Below, in pieces: positions 8,991 through 18,700 of a stretch of 64,000 nucleotides of DNA; positions within the stretch are counted from its first letter, which is position 1; each line of letters starts with the position of its first letter. The stretch lies in contig JBMYRH010000017.1 of assembly GCA_049602155.1 (NCBI GenBank), positions 62,001 through 126,000 of the forward strand, given 5' to 3'. Source of the DNA: JBMYRH01 sp049602155. Its GTDB lineage: Bacteria > Myxococcota_A > UBA9042 > PHBI01 > JBMYRH01. A model generated the notes under the pieces. It did not search any database. It worked only from the letters and a program-made list of their open reading frames with translations, and was not told the DNA's origin. The position numbers and the translations under genes are program-made.

Positions 8991-9037
8991 TTGACTCAGG
9001 ACGCAGCAGAAAAACCGCGCCACAGAGGAGAGTCAAA

Positions 9038-9712
9038 ATGTCAAAAACACATAGTGATTTAAAAAACATAGAAGGGCTTCGACGCATCGAGACGTTCAGC
9101 CGTGATGAGATGGGCGATCTGTGCCTGGAGTGGACTCATGCGGTCTACCCTCACGAGCAAGTCTTCGGTACGTACTGCACGATTGAAGAGTACATCGACT
9201 GCCCCCCCGACGACGTCTTCCGATACCTCGCCGACGTCCGCTCCCTCGAAGAGTGGACGTGGAGTACACGCGGCTTAGAGGCCACCGATGATCCGACCCT
9301 AGTCAAAGGCTGGGATCGCCTCGAAGACGACACGCGGATCTTCTGTCGCACGCACAGCAACCCGGATGCGCGCACGGTGGATTACCACTGCGCGTGGGAC
9401 CAAGGCGACGAGCTCTGGATGATCTACCTGATGCGCGTCGTGCCGGCTCAGCTGGTCCTGGGTAAACCCGGCTCTGTCGTCCTTTGGTCCAACTGCCGGC
9501 ACCCCAACTACGGCGCCAACCCGCGCCCGGACGCAGCGCCGCCAGAGCGTGAGGTCTGGGTCGGCGATCTTTGGCCCTTTTTCTACGCCGGGCACGTCGT
9601 CGAGATGAAGAACCTCAAGGCCATCCTCGAGCACCGCCACGCCGAGGGGCTCCCCATCGTGCCGTGGGAGACGACCACGGCGCCTTCACCCTCACCGGCC
9701 CTGGCCGCCTAA
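9038..9712 (+). CDS. SRPBCC/START-like protein, first gene of biosynthetic cluster
   Basis: 224 residues; ATG with AGAGGAG a few bases upstream. The pattern EYIDCPPDDVFRYLADVRSLEEW is that of SRPBCC/Bet v1-like proteins, where an N-terminal strand and paired helices wrap a hydrophobic pocket. Members include polyketide aromatase/cyclases and other binders of hydrophobic ligands. The sequence is rich in Trp in the second half (VWVGDLWPFFYAG), fitting a pocket for an aromatic or acyl ligand. There is no signal peptide, so it is cytosolic. It is followed after 15 bases by a KAS III-like gene, so a cyclase or ligand-shuttling role on that enzyme's product is likely but inferred. Transcription probably starts at the operator-covered promoter upstream. 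Confidence 0.78.
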   Translation: MSKTHSDLKNIEGLRRIETFSRDEMGDLCLEWTHAVYPHEQVFGTYCTIEEYIDCPPDDVFRYLADVRSLEEWTWSTRGLEATDDPTLVKGWDRLEDDTRIFCRTHSNPDARTVDYHCAWDQGDELWMIYLMRVVPAQLVLGKPGSVVLWSNCRHPNYGANPRPDAAPPEREVWVGDLWPFFYAGHVVEMKNLKAILEHRHAEGLPIVPWETTTAPSPSPALAA

Positions 9713-9727
9713 GCACCGGAGCACGTC

Positions 9728-10732
9728 ATGATACCAGTCAGTCTAAGAGCTATCGCGAGCGCGTTTCCAAGCGACGTTGTCACCAATGACTTCTTCGGCG
9801 ACGGCAGTGATGCCCCCCAAAGCGGCATGTTTCGCGGCGCGAAGCAGCGGCACCATATGGCCCCAGGGCAGACAGCGGTCGACCTCATCATGTCCGCGAC
9901 AGCCGACATCGAGGCTCAGCTCGATCGTCGAATCGCGCAGGATATCGACATCATCCTGACGAACGTCTCGATGCCTGATCTCCCCTTCACGGGTTGCGGC
10001 GCCGAGGTTGCGAAGGCGATCGGAGCACGCCCTCAATCGGTCTACGACCTCCACAACCACGGCTGCGTCTCGTTCATCTCGATGATGGCGCTGGCGCGCT
10101 CATTGATGAGCACCTCCGGCGCACGCAGTGCACTGATTTGTAACGTCCAGACCGCGGCCGGTCGGATCTTCTCAGACCCCGAAGTGCGCAAGAACCCGCA
10201 AGCTGCCGTACCGGGAGATGGCTGCGGCGTCGCGCTCCTCGTCGCGGGCGAAGAGCGGCCGATCGAAGCGATGGCTGTGAAGTGCTTCTCCGAGTACGCC
10301 TCGGACATGCAGATCTCCAGCCCTGATGGTCGCCAATGGTGGGAGCCCGGCCAGCGTCAATTCCACATCGACTTCAGCCGCTCAAAGATCGCCAAGATCG
10401 TCCAGCGCGGCAACCGATTGGTGCCCGAGATGGTCCAACAGGTCTGCGCTGAAGCGGGCATCGCCGCCCAGGACGCTGGCGCGCTCATCACCAACCAACC
10501 CAACCCGGTCTTCCTGAGGAATTGGCGAGAGGCCCTGCAAGTCCCTGCAGAGCGTCATGTCGACACCTTCGCAGAGCACGGCAACCTCTTCGGCGCCGGC
10601 ATCCCCGTCTGCCTCGATCGCGCTCGAACCGAGGGCAAACTCGGTGATGGTAGCTACGTCATCCTCGGCGGCTTCTCCCACGCCGGTGATTACGCTGGAG
10701 CCGCGGTGATCCGCTGGAAGGCGGAAGCATGA
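9728..10732 (+). CDS. KAS III (FabH-like) thiolase-fold enzyme with altered catalytic triad
   Basis: 334 residues, close to the FabH length. GGAG lies six bases before the ATG. The active-site Cys is Cys113 in NHGCVSF, almost the same number as Cys112 of E. coli FabH. The C-terminal Asn is Asn286 in EHGNLFGAGIP (FabH HGNTSAASVP). At the position of the catalytic His (PHQAN in FabH) this protein has TNQPN, so His is replaced by Asn256. Acyl transfer to Cys is still possible, but decarboxylative condensation in the FabH manner should be impaired. It may thus be an acyltransferase or use a different nucleophile, as some KAS III relatives in natural product pathways do. Its stop overlaps the next start (ATGA). 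Confidence 0.85.
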   Translation: MIPVSLRAIASAFPSDVVTNDFFGDGSDAPQSGMFRGAKQRHHMAPGQTAVDLIMSATADIEAQLDRRIAQDIDIILTNVSMPDLPFTGCGAEVAKAIGARPQSVYDLHNHGCVSFISMMALARSLMSTSGARSALICNVQTAAGRIFSDPEVRKNPQAAVPGDGCGVALLVAGEERPIEAMAVKCFSEYASDMQISSPDGRQWWEPGQRQFHIDFSRSKIAKIVQRGNRLVPEMVQQVCAEAGIAAQDAGALITNQPNPVFLRNWREALQVPAERHVDTFAEHGNLFGAGIPVCLDRARTEGKLGDGSYVILGGFSHAGDYAGAAVIRWKAEA

Positions 10733-12567
10733 ACACACCACTATCCGTGAGCGCGGCTGACGCGTCACCTCAGCCCCGCACCGTCGCCGACGCGATCGCT
10801 GAATGCCTGGCCGAGTGGCAAATCGGCGCGCTCTATGGTGTCAGCGGCGCCAATATCGAGCACCTCCATGACGCTGTGCATCGCCGCGCTGACGAGGGCC
10901 TGCAGAGCATCGCAGCCCGCTCCGAGAGCGGAGCGGCCTTCATGGCCGACGCGCATGCGCGCATGCACAACACACTCGGAGTCTGCTGCTCCACCTCTGG
11001 GGGCGGCATGATGAACCTCGCCGTCGGCATCGCCGAGAGCTACCAAGAGGGGATCCCGGTGCTCGCGATCGTGGGCCAGATCCCTCGCCTCTTTGAGGGC
11101 ATGGGGGGCTTCCAGGACTCGTCGGGCATCGGACGCACTGTCAACGCAGAGGCCATGTGGCGCGCCATCTCCAAAGAGGTGTGCGTCATTCGCTCCGGGG
11201 CGACGTTGTGGGAGGATCTCCGGCGCGCCGTCACGGCAGCCTTAGAGGGGCGGCGCGGCCCTGCGGTGCTCCTAATTCCTCGCGATGTCTTTGCAGAAGT
11301 GGTCCCGCCACGCCCGAAGAGCTGGCCCACGACCCTGGCGGATCTCCGCGCACCTCGCCGGCTCAGCGAAGACGCCCTCGACGCGATTGATACAAAGCTG
11401 CAACAGGCCAAGCGCCCTGTGCTCATCGCCGGTGCGGGCGTCCGCGCTGGTGCCACGCGTCAGGCCGTCACGTCCTTCGCACGACGTACGCAGCTCCCTG
11501 TCGTCACGACCCTGGCAGATATCAGTGCATTTCCAGCCCAAGACCCCCTCTTCCTCGGCGCGATCGGCACCACCGGGCACCCCTCTGCCCACCGTTACTT
11601 GAACGAAGAGGCAGACCTCCTCTTGGTCGCAGGCACCCGCCTTGAGCTGATGCATCGGATGCCTATCCTTGAAGGGCTAAAGCGATGCGATGTGATCGTC
11701 ATCGATGACGATGTCGCGCTCACCCAACGCATCACCCCTGAGGCGCTGTGTATCGAAGCGGATGTCGGGTCAGCCTTCGAACAGCTCCTGAGCAGGCGCG
11801 CACCTGAGCCCCTCGCGGCCGGTCGACCAAAGGGCTACGAACTCGAGCGCTTCCTACCTCAGCTCGCGCAGCCCGTAGAGCGCAGAGATACTCACCAACT
11901 TGGCTCCGAGAGTCCCCTGCTCCAATCTCGGGCGATTCAACTCTTGGAGACCGCGCTCCCCGAGCAAGGCCAGCTCATCTTTGATGCGGGGAACTGCGCG
12001 GCGAGCGCGCTTCACTATCTGACGCCCCCCCGTGGAACAAAGACGACCATCGCACTTGGGATGGGGGGGATGGGTTACGCCATCCCTGCCGCCGTGGGGG
12101 CCCAGCTCGGCGCCAAGCGCGGGACGAAGACGACTGTGGTCTGTGGTGATGGGGCCTTCCTCCTCTTGGGGATGGAGGTCCACACGGCTGTCGATCTGGG
12201 GCTCCCTATCCTCTTTGTGGTCTTCAACAATGGCGGACATGGCATGTGCGTCACTCGTCAGCAGCTCTACTTCGACAGCCGTATCGAGTGCTCACAATAC
12301 GCCTCAGCCTCCATCGCTACCCTCGCGAGGGGCTTTGGCAGCCCTGAGCAGCTCTGGGTCGGCTCTGCAGACAGCGAGTCAGCGCTTCATCAACAGTTCA
12401 GCTCTCTCAAGCAGTGGAACTGGCGCGGCCCTGCCTTGTTGGAATTCGTCCTGCGCCAAGAAGAGGTCCCCCCCTTCACCCCATTCCTCGACGCCGACGC
12501 ACCGGTCGGACAGCTCAATAATTTTACCCCAGCACTTCCCACAGCACGCGTCGCGTGCGCCGCGTAA
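10729..12567 (+). CDS. thiamine diphosphate-dependent enzyme, acetolactate synthase-like
   Basis: 612 residues with the three-domain plan of the pyruvate oxidase/acetolactate synthase/benzoylformate decarboxylase superfamily. The Pyr domain has the cofactor-activating Glu (Glu66 in RSESGAAF) and a GGFQDSSG loop. The middle domain has GAGVRAGATRQA. The PP domain has the GDG...NN ThDP/Mg motif (GDGAFLLLGMEVHT about 472-485, FNNGGHGM about 500). It would decarboxylate a 2-oxo acid and transfer the activated aldehyde to an acceptor, or release it. No small regulatory subunit or ilvC-type gene is nearby, which argues against branched-chain amino acid synthesis. It is translationally coupled to the KAS III gene, so the two probably act in sequence. 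Confidence 0.9.
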   Translation: MNTPLSVSAADASPQPRTVADAIAECLAEWQIGALYGVSGANIEHLHDAVHRRADEGLQSIAARSESGAAFMADAHARMHNTLGVCCSTSGGGMMNLAVGIAESYQEGIPVLAIVGQIPRLFEGMGGFQDSSGIGRTVNAEAMWRAISKEVCVIRSGATLWEDLRRAVTAALEGRRGPAVLLIPRDVFAEVVPPRPKSWPTTLADLRAPRRLSEDALDAIDTKLQQAKRPVLIAGAGVRAGATRQAVTSFARRTQLPVVTTLADISAFPAQDPLFLGAIGTTGHPSAHRYLNEEADLLLVAGTRLELMHRMPILEGLKRCDVIVIDDDVALTQRITPEALCIEADVGSAFEQLLSRRAPEPLAAGRPKGYELERFLPQLAQPVERRDTHQLGSESPLLQSRAIQLLETALPEQGQLIFDAGNCAASALHYLTPPRGTKTTIALGMGGMGYAIPAAVGAQLGAKRGTKTTVVCGDGAFLLLGMEVHTAVDLGLPILFVVFNNGGHGMCVTRQQLYFDSRIECSQYASASIATLARGFGSPEQLWVGSADSESALHQQFSSLKQWNWRGPALLEFVLRQEEVPPFTPFLDADAPVGQLNNFTPALPTARVACAA

Positions 12568-12581
12568 CTAGGAGCAACCTT

Positions 12582-13337
12582 ATGATCCCCATCACCCTCG
12601 ATCGTGACAACAGTGTCCATTGGCTCAAGTTCGGCTCCACCGAGCTTTGGCGCATCCTCAAAGCCCTCATGGTCGGGGCACAAGGCAGAGAACGGGCAGT
12701 CACCCGGCACGTCGAGCGCACCGCGCGCGAAGGCGATCCAGAGAGCGTCATCGCGTCGATGGACGCCTTCGCCAAGGAGCGCCGCTTCCTGATGAACGTC
12801 GGCGAAGAGAAGGGCGACATCCTCATCGATCAACTCGTCTCCGTGCGCGCAAATCGCGTCCTCGAGCTCGGGGCGTACTGCGGGTACTCCGCGGTCTTGA
12901 TGGGCGCCCAGCTGCAGCGCACTGGTGGTCAGCTGGTGAGCATCGAGGCATCGAGTCGAAATGCTGAGTTGGCGCGTCGCGTGGTCGCCCACGCGGGCCT
13001 CACAGAGACCGTCGACATTCAGGTTGGAAGTGCCTCGGAGTCCATCCGTAACCTCCAGGGCACCTTCGATCTCGTGTTCATCGATCACTGGAAGGACGAT
13101 TATCTATCGGACTTGCGTCAGCTAGAAGAGCTTGGGTTGCTCCGCCCTGGGGCCCGGATCGTCGCCGATAACGTGGGGATCTTTAGCAAGACGCTCGCGC
13201 CTTACCTGGACTACGTTCGCACCTCAGAGCACATGGAGAGCACTCACTTCGCGACCCGAATGGAGTACAGCGACGACATTGCGGACGGGGTAGAGGTCTC
13301 GGTTTGGCGTGGACCTCGCGGCCAATTGGCGGCCTGA
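12582..13337 (+). CDS. animal-type catechol O-methyltransferase
   Basis: 251 residues from the ATG at 12582, with AGGAG upstream and a 14-base gap after the ThDP gene. The sequence follows mammalian COMT closely: NVGEEKGDILID, the SAM motif VLELGAYCGYSAV, FIDHWKDDYLSD with Mg ligand Asp168 and Lys171, VADNVG with Asp196-Asn197, and ATRMEYSDDIADGVE with the conserved late Glu. All metal-binding residues of the family are thus present. Expected reaction: SAM-dependent methylation of one hydroxyl of a catechol (or a vicinal enol/hydroxy pair). In this cluster it suggests that the product carries a catechol-like group. The N-terminal 60 residues are longer than soluble COMT. Confidence 0.9.
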   Translation: MIPITLDRDNSVHWLKFGSTELWRILKALMVGAQGRERAVTRHVERTAREGDPESVIASMDAFAKERRFLMNVGEEKGDILIDQLVSVRANRVLELGAYCGYSAVLMGAQLQRTGGQLVSIEASSRNAELARRVVAHAGLTETVDIQVGSASESIRNLQGTFDLVFIDHWKDDYLSDLRQLEELGLLRPGARIVADNVGIFSKTLAPYLDYVRTSEHMESTHFATRMEYSDDIADGVEVSVWRGPRGQLAA

Positions 13338-13421
13338 GAGACACCATGACACTCCGTACACCAGTCAACCGTCTGCTCAGCAGCCATTGTGTTCCACCAG
13401 AAAACGAGCTACGAGTAGCCC

Positions 13422-14018
13422 ATGGGAAGACCCCGAAAAGTGGCGGGACAAACGCCGACGGACAAACGCATCCTGGCAGCCGCCGAGCAAGCCTTTGCAG
13501 AGCACGGTCGGGACGGCGTCAGCCTGAACCAGATCGCAGCGGACGTTGGTATTCGAGCGCCCTCGCTGCTCTATCATTTCCCCACCAAGCAAGCCCTCTA
13601 CTCGGCAGTGATCGGCCATGTGTTCTCGGATCTGCAAGCCGCAGTCCTGGACAACATGAGCGCAGAGGAGACTCTGTTCGAGCAGGTCGCGCGCACTTCG
13701 GAGGCCTTGGGGACCTTAGTCGCCACGCGGCAGACCTTCCTGCGACTCGTGGTCAGGGAGCTCCTCAGCGCCCAGAGCGAGGAGAGCCCGGCGATCAAGG
13801 GGCTCGAGCTCTTGGTCGACGCGTTGGTCGGCCTCTTGACGCAGCGCGGTGCAGGCGCCCCGGGCATCCCAGTCCGAGACGCAGTGATGCAGCTCATCTA
13901 CGGGTTCCTGCTTCGTGGTGCGGCGGTCGAGACCGAGTTCGACATGACGACGGCCGTCGCCAGCATTCAAGCGATGGCCTTCCGCCTCTTGCTGCCCATA
14001 CCGCCCGAAGACGTCTAG
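13422..14018 (+). CDS. TetR-family transcriptional regulator
   Basis: 198 residues, typical TetR length. The N-terminal helix-turn-helix is clear (RILAAAEQAFAEHGRDGVS, then LNQIAADVGIRAPSLLYHF, about residues 17-58), followed by a variable helical ligand domain. The start ATG has only a weak GAGTAG site. It lies within the cluster on the same strand, so it probably senses the pathway's product or intermediate and represses the cluster. The three TACC-N8-GGTA palindromes at 8666-8990 are the obvious candidate operators. None is seen in the 84 bases directly upstream of this gene, so autoregulation would be through the operon promoter. Confidence 0.88.
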   Translation: MGRPRKVAGQTPTDKRILAAAEQAFAEHGRDGVSLNQIAADVGIRAPSLLYHFPTKQALYSAVIGHVFSDLQAAVLDNMSAEETLFEQVARTSEALGTLVATRQTFLRLVVRELLSAQSEESPAIKGLELLVDALVGLLTQRGAGAPGIPVRDAVMQLIYGFLLRGAAVETEFDMTTAVASIQAMAFRLLLPIPPEDV

Positions 14019-14045
14019 AGCGCGGCGCGCCCTGCGAGGTGCACC

Positions 14046-15173
14046 ATGCACGATAGAGACCTGGTCGCCGCGCACATCGGTGCTCTCACGCCTTACGCAC
14101 CGGGGCCGCCCCCTGCCGCGCTCCAAGAGGAGCTCGGACTGGAGCGCTTGATACGACTCGACTCGAACGAGAACCCGCTCGGCCCGTCTCCGAAAGCTGT
14201 GGCGGCCATCGGGCGCGCAGCGATAGATGTCCACCGCTACCCTGATGGCGGGTCCTCACGCTTGAAGCGCGGGCTAGCGACGCACCTCGGCGTCAGCGAG
14301 GCGTCGCTGGTGCTCGGCAACGGCTCTAATGAGCTCATCGAGCTGCTCATGACGACCTTCGCCTCTGAAGGGAGCGAGGTGCTCACGAGTCGAGGCAGCT
14401 TCATTGCGTATCACCTCGCCGCGCAAGCCCGAGGGCTGTGTCTCCGCGAGACTGATCTGACGGAACAGCTGGGCTACGACCTCGAGGCGATGCTGGACAT
14501 GGTCACTCCCGCGACCCGGCTCATCTTCATCGCTAACCCAAACAACCCCACCGGGACGTACTTAGGCGGCCAGGAGCTCGAGGACTTCATCACTGCGCTC
14601 GATCAAAAGACCCAGGGGCATCCACCGGTGCTCGTGCTCGATGAAGCCTACCGCGAGTATGTCGACCAGCCAGCGCCGCTCGACAGCATCGCAATGCTAG
14701 GGCGACGCCCCAGGACAGTCGTACTGAGGACCTTCTCAAAAGCCTATGGGTTGGCCGGGCTCCGCTGTGGCTATGCGGTCACCACCCCCGAGCTCGCCCG
14801 TCACCTGGACCGCGTCCGTGCGCCCTTTAACGTCAGCATGGTGGCACAAGAGGCGGCCCTCGCGGCCCTCGGCGACGAGGACTACCTTCAAGCCTCGGTG
14901 ACGCTCAACCGTCGGAACCGAAGCTGGCTCAGCACGGAACTACGGAGGCGTGGGTTCACCGTGACACCGAGTCAGACCAACTTTGTGCTGGTCGACTTCG
15001 GGGGACAAGCGGGAGAGGTCTACGAAGGGCTCCGCGCGCGCGGCGTGCTCACCCGACCGATGAGGGCCTACGGGCTACCGACATACCTTCGCATCGGTGT
15101 CGGTCTGGTCGAAGAGCAAGCGGAGCTTCTCTCTGCGCTCGACGCGCTCCTGTACCCGTGTAACGGAGGGTGA
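14046..15173 (+). CDS. histidinol-phosphate/aromatic aminotransferase (HisC-like)
   Basis: 375 residues, full length for class I/II fold PLP aminotransferases. Diagnostic segments: LDSNENPLGPSP at the N-terminus, NGSNELIELL, ANPNNPTGT, LDEAYREY, and TFSKAYGLAGLRCGY with the PLP-binding Lys. It would transaminate histidinol phosphate or, as many HisC paralogs do, aromatic amino and keto acids. No other his gene is in the window and it closes a biosynthetic cluster containing a ThDP enzyme. Supply of an aromatic 2-oxo acid, or amination of the product, is therefore more likely than histidine synthesis; this is inference. GAGGTG precedes the ATG. Confidence 0.85.
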   Translation: MHDRDLVAAHIGALTPYAPGPPPAALQEELGLERLIRLDSNENPLGPSPKAVAAIGRAAIDVHRYPDGGSSRLKRGLATHLGVSEASLVLGNGSNELIELLMTTFASEGSEVLTSRGSFIAYHLAAQARGLCLRETDLTEQLGYDLEAMLDMVTPATRLIFIANPNNPTGTYLGGQELEDFITALDQKTQGHPPVLVLDEAYREYVDQPAPLDSIAMLGRRPRTVVLRTFSKAYGLAGLRCGYAVTTPELARHLDRVRAPFNVSMVAQEAALAALGDEDYLQASVTLNRRNRSWLSTELRRRGFTVTPSQTNFVLVDFGGQAGEVYEGLRARGVLTRPMRAYGLPTYLRIGVGLVEEQAELLSALDALLYPCNGG

Positions 15174-15264
15174 GTCGAGGGGGAGGGAGCACCCAATGGT
15201 AGCCTGCTCATGAAATATCATTCGCCTGCTGTGCCTTAGGGATCCACGACACACAGGACACGCA

Positions 15265-15789
15265 ATGCCGCAGACGAGGAAGAATGAACAGCGCCCCTGG
15301 TGGACGCGCCGCAGCTTCTTCACGGCGGCCGTCGCTTTCGCGCTCGTCCCCGGGGTGCTCACCCACCAAGCGTGGCGTGTCCCATACACTGCGCAAGAGG
15401 TCGGGGGCCCCGGTATTCACGCGGGAGCCCTTGAGGCTCTCAACCGCCTCCGTGCCCTCAGTCACACACGATGGACCGTCGTCTCAGGCTTCCGGGATCG
15501 CGCTCACAACGCCGCCGTCGGGGGCGCCAAGCACAGCAAACACGTCAAAGGCACAGCCTTCGATGTGGTCGTCACGCGAGACGAACGCCCGGCGTTTTAC
15601 AGCGCCGCAAAGGAGGCCGGGTTCATCGCGTTCGGCTGGGGAAACCGCACCGTCCACATCGACACCGGCCCGCGAAGATGGTGGACCTATGACGACGCCG
15701 GACGTCATTTGAGCGGGCGCGCGAAGCACGCTCACCTACACAAATCACCGCCGGAGTTCCAACGAGACTTCCGCCTCTCCCAGCGCTGA
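15265..15789 (+). CDS. secreted M15-type peptidase (DD-carboxypeptidase-like)
   Basis: 174 residues. The N-terminus carries a twin-Arg-like motif (TRRSFFTA) and a hydrophobic signal segment. The body matches the compact peptidase M15 family: VSGFRDRAHNAAVGG, KHSKHVKGTAFDVVV (metal ligands His and Asp) and TVHIDTG (third metal His). Such enzymes cleave D-amino acid bonds in peptidoglycan stem peptides. All three presumed zinc ligands are present. It is convergent with the membrane-protein gene at 15798, with eight bases between stops. No lysis or phage genes are adjacent, so a house-keeping wall-trimming role is likely. Confidence 0.8.
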   Translation: MPQTRKNEQRPWWTRRSFFTAAVAFALVPGVLTHQAWRVPYTAQEVGGPGIHAGALEALNRLRALSHTRWTVVSGFRDRAHNAAVGGAKHSKHVKGTAFDVVVTRDERPAFYSAAKEAGFIAFGWGNRTVHIDTGPRRWWTYDDAGRHLSGRAKHAHLHKSPPEFQRDFRLSQR

Positions 15790-15797
15790 GCGATGCG

Positions 15798-18700
15798 TCA
15801 GCGAGGCCCCTCTACGCGATAGAAACCCACGTCCAACGTCTCGGTGTCCGGGTACATCGGGAAGGCGCGGTCACCACGATTGATGAGCGTCCTCTCGATG
15901 ATGGGCTCAAGGCGCCACTGGGCGCGAAAGTCCGCGCAGGCCTTTACGGGTTTCGCGACCTTGGGCGCCGGGGCCCCTGTGTCTTCGCGCATCTCTGCAT
16001 AGCAACGGACACCAAGTAAGGCGTAGACGGGACCGCCGGGGACCGGCCAGATCCGTTCGAGTTCGCTCAGCCCAGAGAGCACAAGGGGAGCGCCCTCTTG
16101 GTTAAAGAGGTAGCCCGGGAAGGCCCGTGAGGCCTTGCCGTTCGGGGGTGGATCTTGCGAGAGGATCGTCGCGATCGCCCCAAAGGGCGCATCACCGAGG
16201 TGCCCTCGTGCGTCTTGGATGAGGGCCTCTTCGGCGTCTTCGTTCGTAGGTGCGTAGAGCGTCGGCCAAGTCATCGCCGCCGTCACGCACCAGAGCCCGA
16301 CGAGGAGCCCTCCGCCCAAGAGCCGCTTCGAACGCTCCTGGGTCATCAAGCGACCGACGATGTGGTCTGCACCGATGGCCCCGATGAGCGCCCACGCGAG
16401 CCATATCGGCGCGTGTACCCTCGGGATCGAGACCTGAGGGAGATCGATGCGTGTCAGCGCAGCCCAGATGCACGCGATCACAAAGAGCGAACCGACGAGC
16501 CCTCGCGCAGAGCGCGCCCAGAACGCCGCGATAACAAAGGGCATGAGCGCCAGCGGCCCATAACGCCAGACCACCTCAAAGGTGTCTCTGCTGATGACCC
16601 GCCAAAGCAGCTCAAAGAGCCCCACAGACTCGAGCGCACTCGAAGAGCGCAGCGCGTCGACCCAAGCCGCCATCACCTCGTAGTGCCCCCAGCCGATGGC
16701 GGCGACCGCAACGAAGAGCCACAAGGACGCCCACCGATGGGCGAGCATGAGCCGGCGCCCAGGGCCGAGCACGAGGAGCAGGCTGAGCGCCGTGAGCACG
16801 AGCGCGAACTCAGGCCGCGTGAGGGACGCCAAGACCAAACATGGCAGAGCTAGCAGCCAGTCCAGGGGATCCTCTTGTTGCGCCAACCCCCACAGCCCTG
16901 CGAGCCCGAAAAGCATCCCCCCGACCAACAGAGACTCCGACGCGTGGTCGCGCCACATCAAGGGGGCGAACACCGTCATGCCTGCCAAGATGAGCGGGAC
17001 CCTCGGGCGACCTGGCACGACCCGACCTGCGAGCGCCCAAAGCAGGAGCAACCCGATGAGCCCAAGGCCACGGTTCACCATCTGAACGACAGTATGGTCG
17101 ACCGTGTTCAGCCATAACCAAGGCCCATAGATCCAGACCGCACCGGGTCCGTAGCGGAGCGCCTCGGCTTCGGCCAAGTGCTGCACTTGGTCATAGCCAC
17201 CGAAGACCATGACCATGCGACCTGGCGCCACCAAGTGCGTCAGGACGACCCCCGCCAAGAGGGCCCCGAAGAGCACTCGCCGATGAGGGGGGAGGTGCAC
17301 CGGGGAGGTCCATCGAGACCACACCTGCCAAAGGAAGAACAAGAGCGCCGGCAAGGCCATCGCCGCGATGACCGCGGCCACGATCAACCCACGGCGCATC
17401 AAGGGCGTCTGCCCGGCGACCTTGTCTTTGATCGTCCCTCTCAGATGACGCACCTCAGCGTCGAGTTGCCACCCGAGCGCCTCGCGCTCAGTGACCTGTG
17501 CGTTGAACGCTCTACTCCAGCTCGTGAGCTCGGGAGACGGCTGCTTCAAAGAGGGTGAGAATATGGCGCGCACATCATGGCCTGTGCGTTCGTCAGGCTG
17601 GGCGCCGCGTCGCACCGTCAGCGTGACATCGCGTCCCTCGCAGCGCCCCGTCGCGCGCCAAATCGAGGGGGTCATCCAAGGCGCGCTCAAGCTGCAGCCA
17701 CCTCCCCTCCCAAGGCTCAGCAGCCCCTCGTCGATCGCCGGCGGTTGCGGGGCGCGCTGTTCATCGACGAGGTTCAACGCCGTCAGCAGGCCACACCCAA
17801 GGCTCAGGACGAGCCAAATGGCACGCCACGTTCGGAGACGCAGCGCGAGCCAAAGGCACGCCAACAGGAAGGCGATCGCCGCCACCAAAGGCATCGTCCA
17901 GCTCGCCGCGCGGGTCACGTCCGCATCAGGGAGGCGCGCTCCCGACGCAATGGAGGCATCCGTCCAGCCCCATGCGCGCGCCAAAGTCACCGCAGCGGGG
18001 TCCGCCATAGGCGTCGCCAAGGCCGACCAAAGCGTCGCAGAGGCCGCGGCCGTCTCGCCCTGCTCAAGGAGCTGAGCGGCGAGGATGCTCAGCGCCCGAG
18101 GCTCCGCCAGGAGGCGCCCCAAGGCCTGTGGGTTGATGCGAGAGAAGTGGCCACTCGAGGTGCGACGTATCTCGCTCATCGCGCAGGTCACACCGGGCTT
18201 ACAGCCCTCTGGACCGTTCAACCCTCCCGCCGCGATCCAGACCGAGATCGCGCCGACAGGGGGGCGCTCCTCAGTCTCCAAGAGGCGCATACGGAGGAGT
18301 GACCGTGCGCGATCATCGTCACCGGCATTCAAGGCCTGAAGGGCCTCAAGCACCTGGGCATCCAATCCACCATCAGGGAGATCCACTGCGTCGCCCGCGA
18401 GGCGACGCGCGACCCGCGCCATGATGGCCTGCGCCTCAGCGTCTGCTTGGACGCCATCCAAGGCCACGGCAGGGGGGCGAGGGGGCCCCCGTGACGGCGT
18501 CGCCTGGAGCGTGCGATAGGCCAACGGCTGACCGCTCTCCAGGCGCGCCACGAGCGCGCGCTGGGCCACCGCAGGGAGCGCGCTCCCCTCAGGCAGGACA
18601 AGCGCGCCCGAGCGTGTCTTGAGCGCCCGACGGGGGTGCTGTTCGAGGGGATAAAGGCGCGCCTCTATGACCTCTGATGGGCCTTGGATTCGAACCTCAA

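Larger units (their letters stand above)
8622..9037. promoter_or_regulatory. divergent control region between heme-lipoprotein operon and biosynthetic cluster
   Basis: 416 bases without a gene, noticeably AT-richer than the flanks. It holds three TA(C/T)C-N8-GGTA palindromes, a predicted plus-strand promoter at 8943-8971 and a predicted minus-strand -10 (GATAAT, complement of 8664-8669). There is also a run of nine A residues near 8726-8734. The stretch 8740-8930 shows nothing I can name. Confidence 0.6.
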
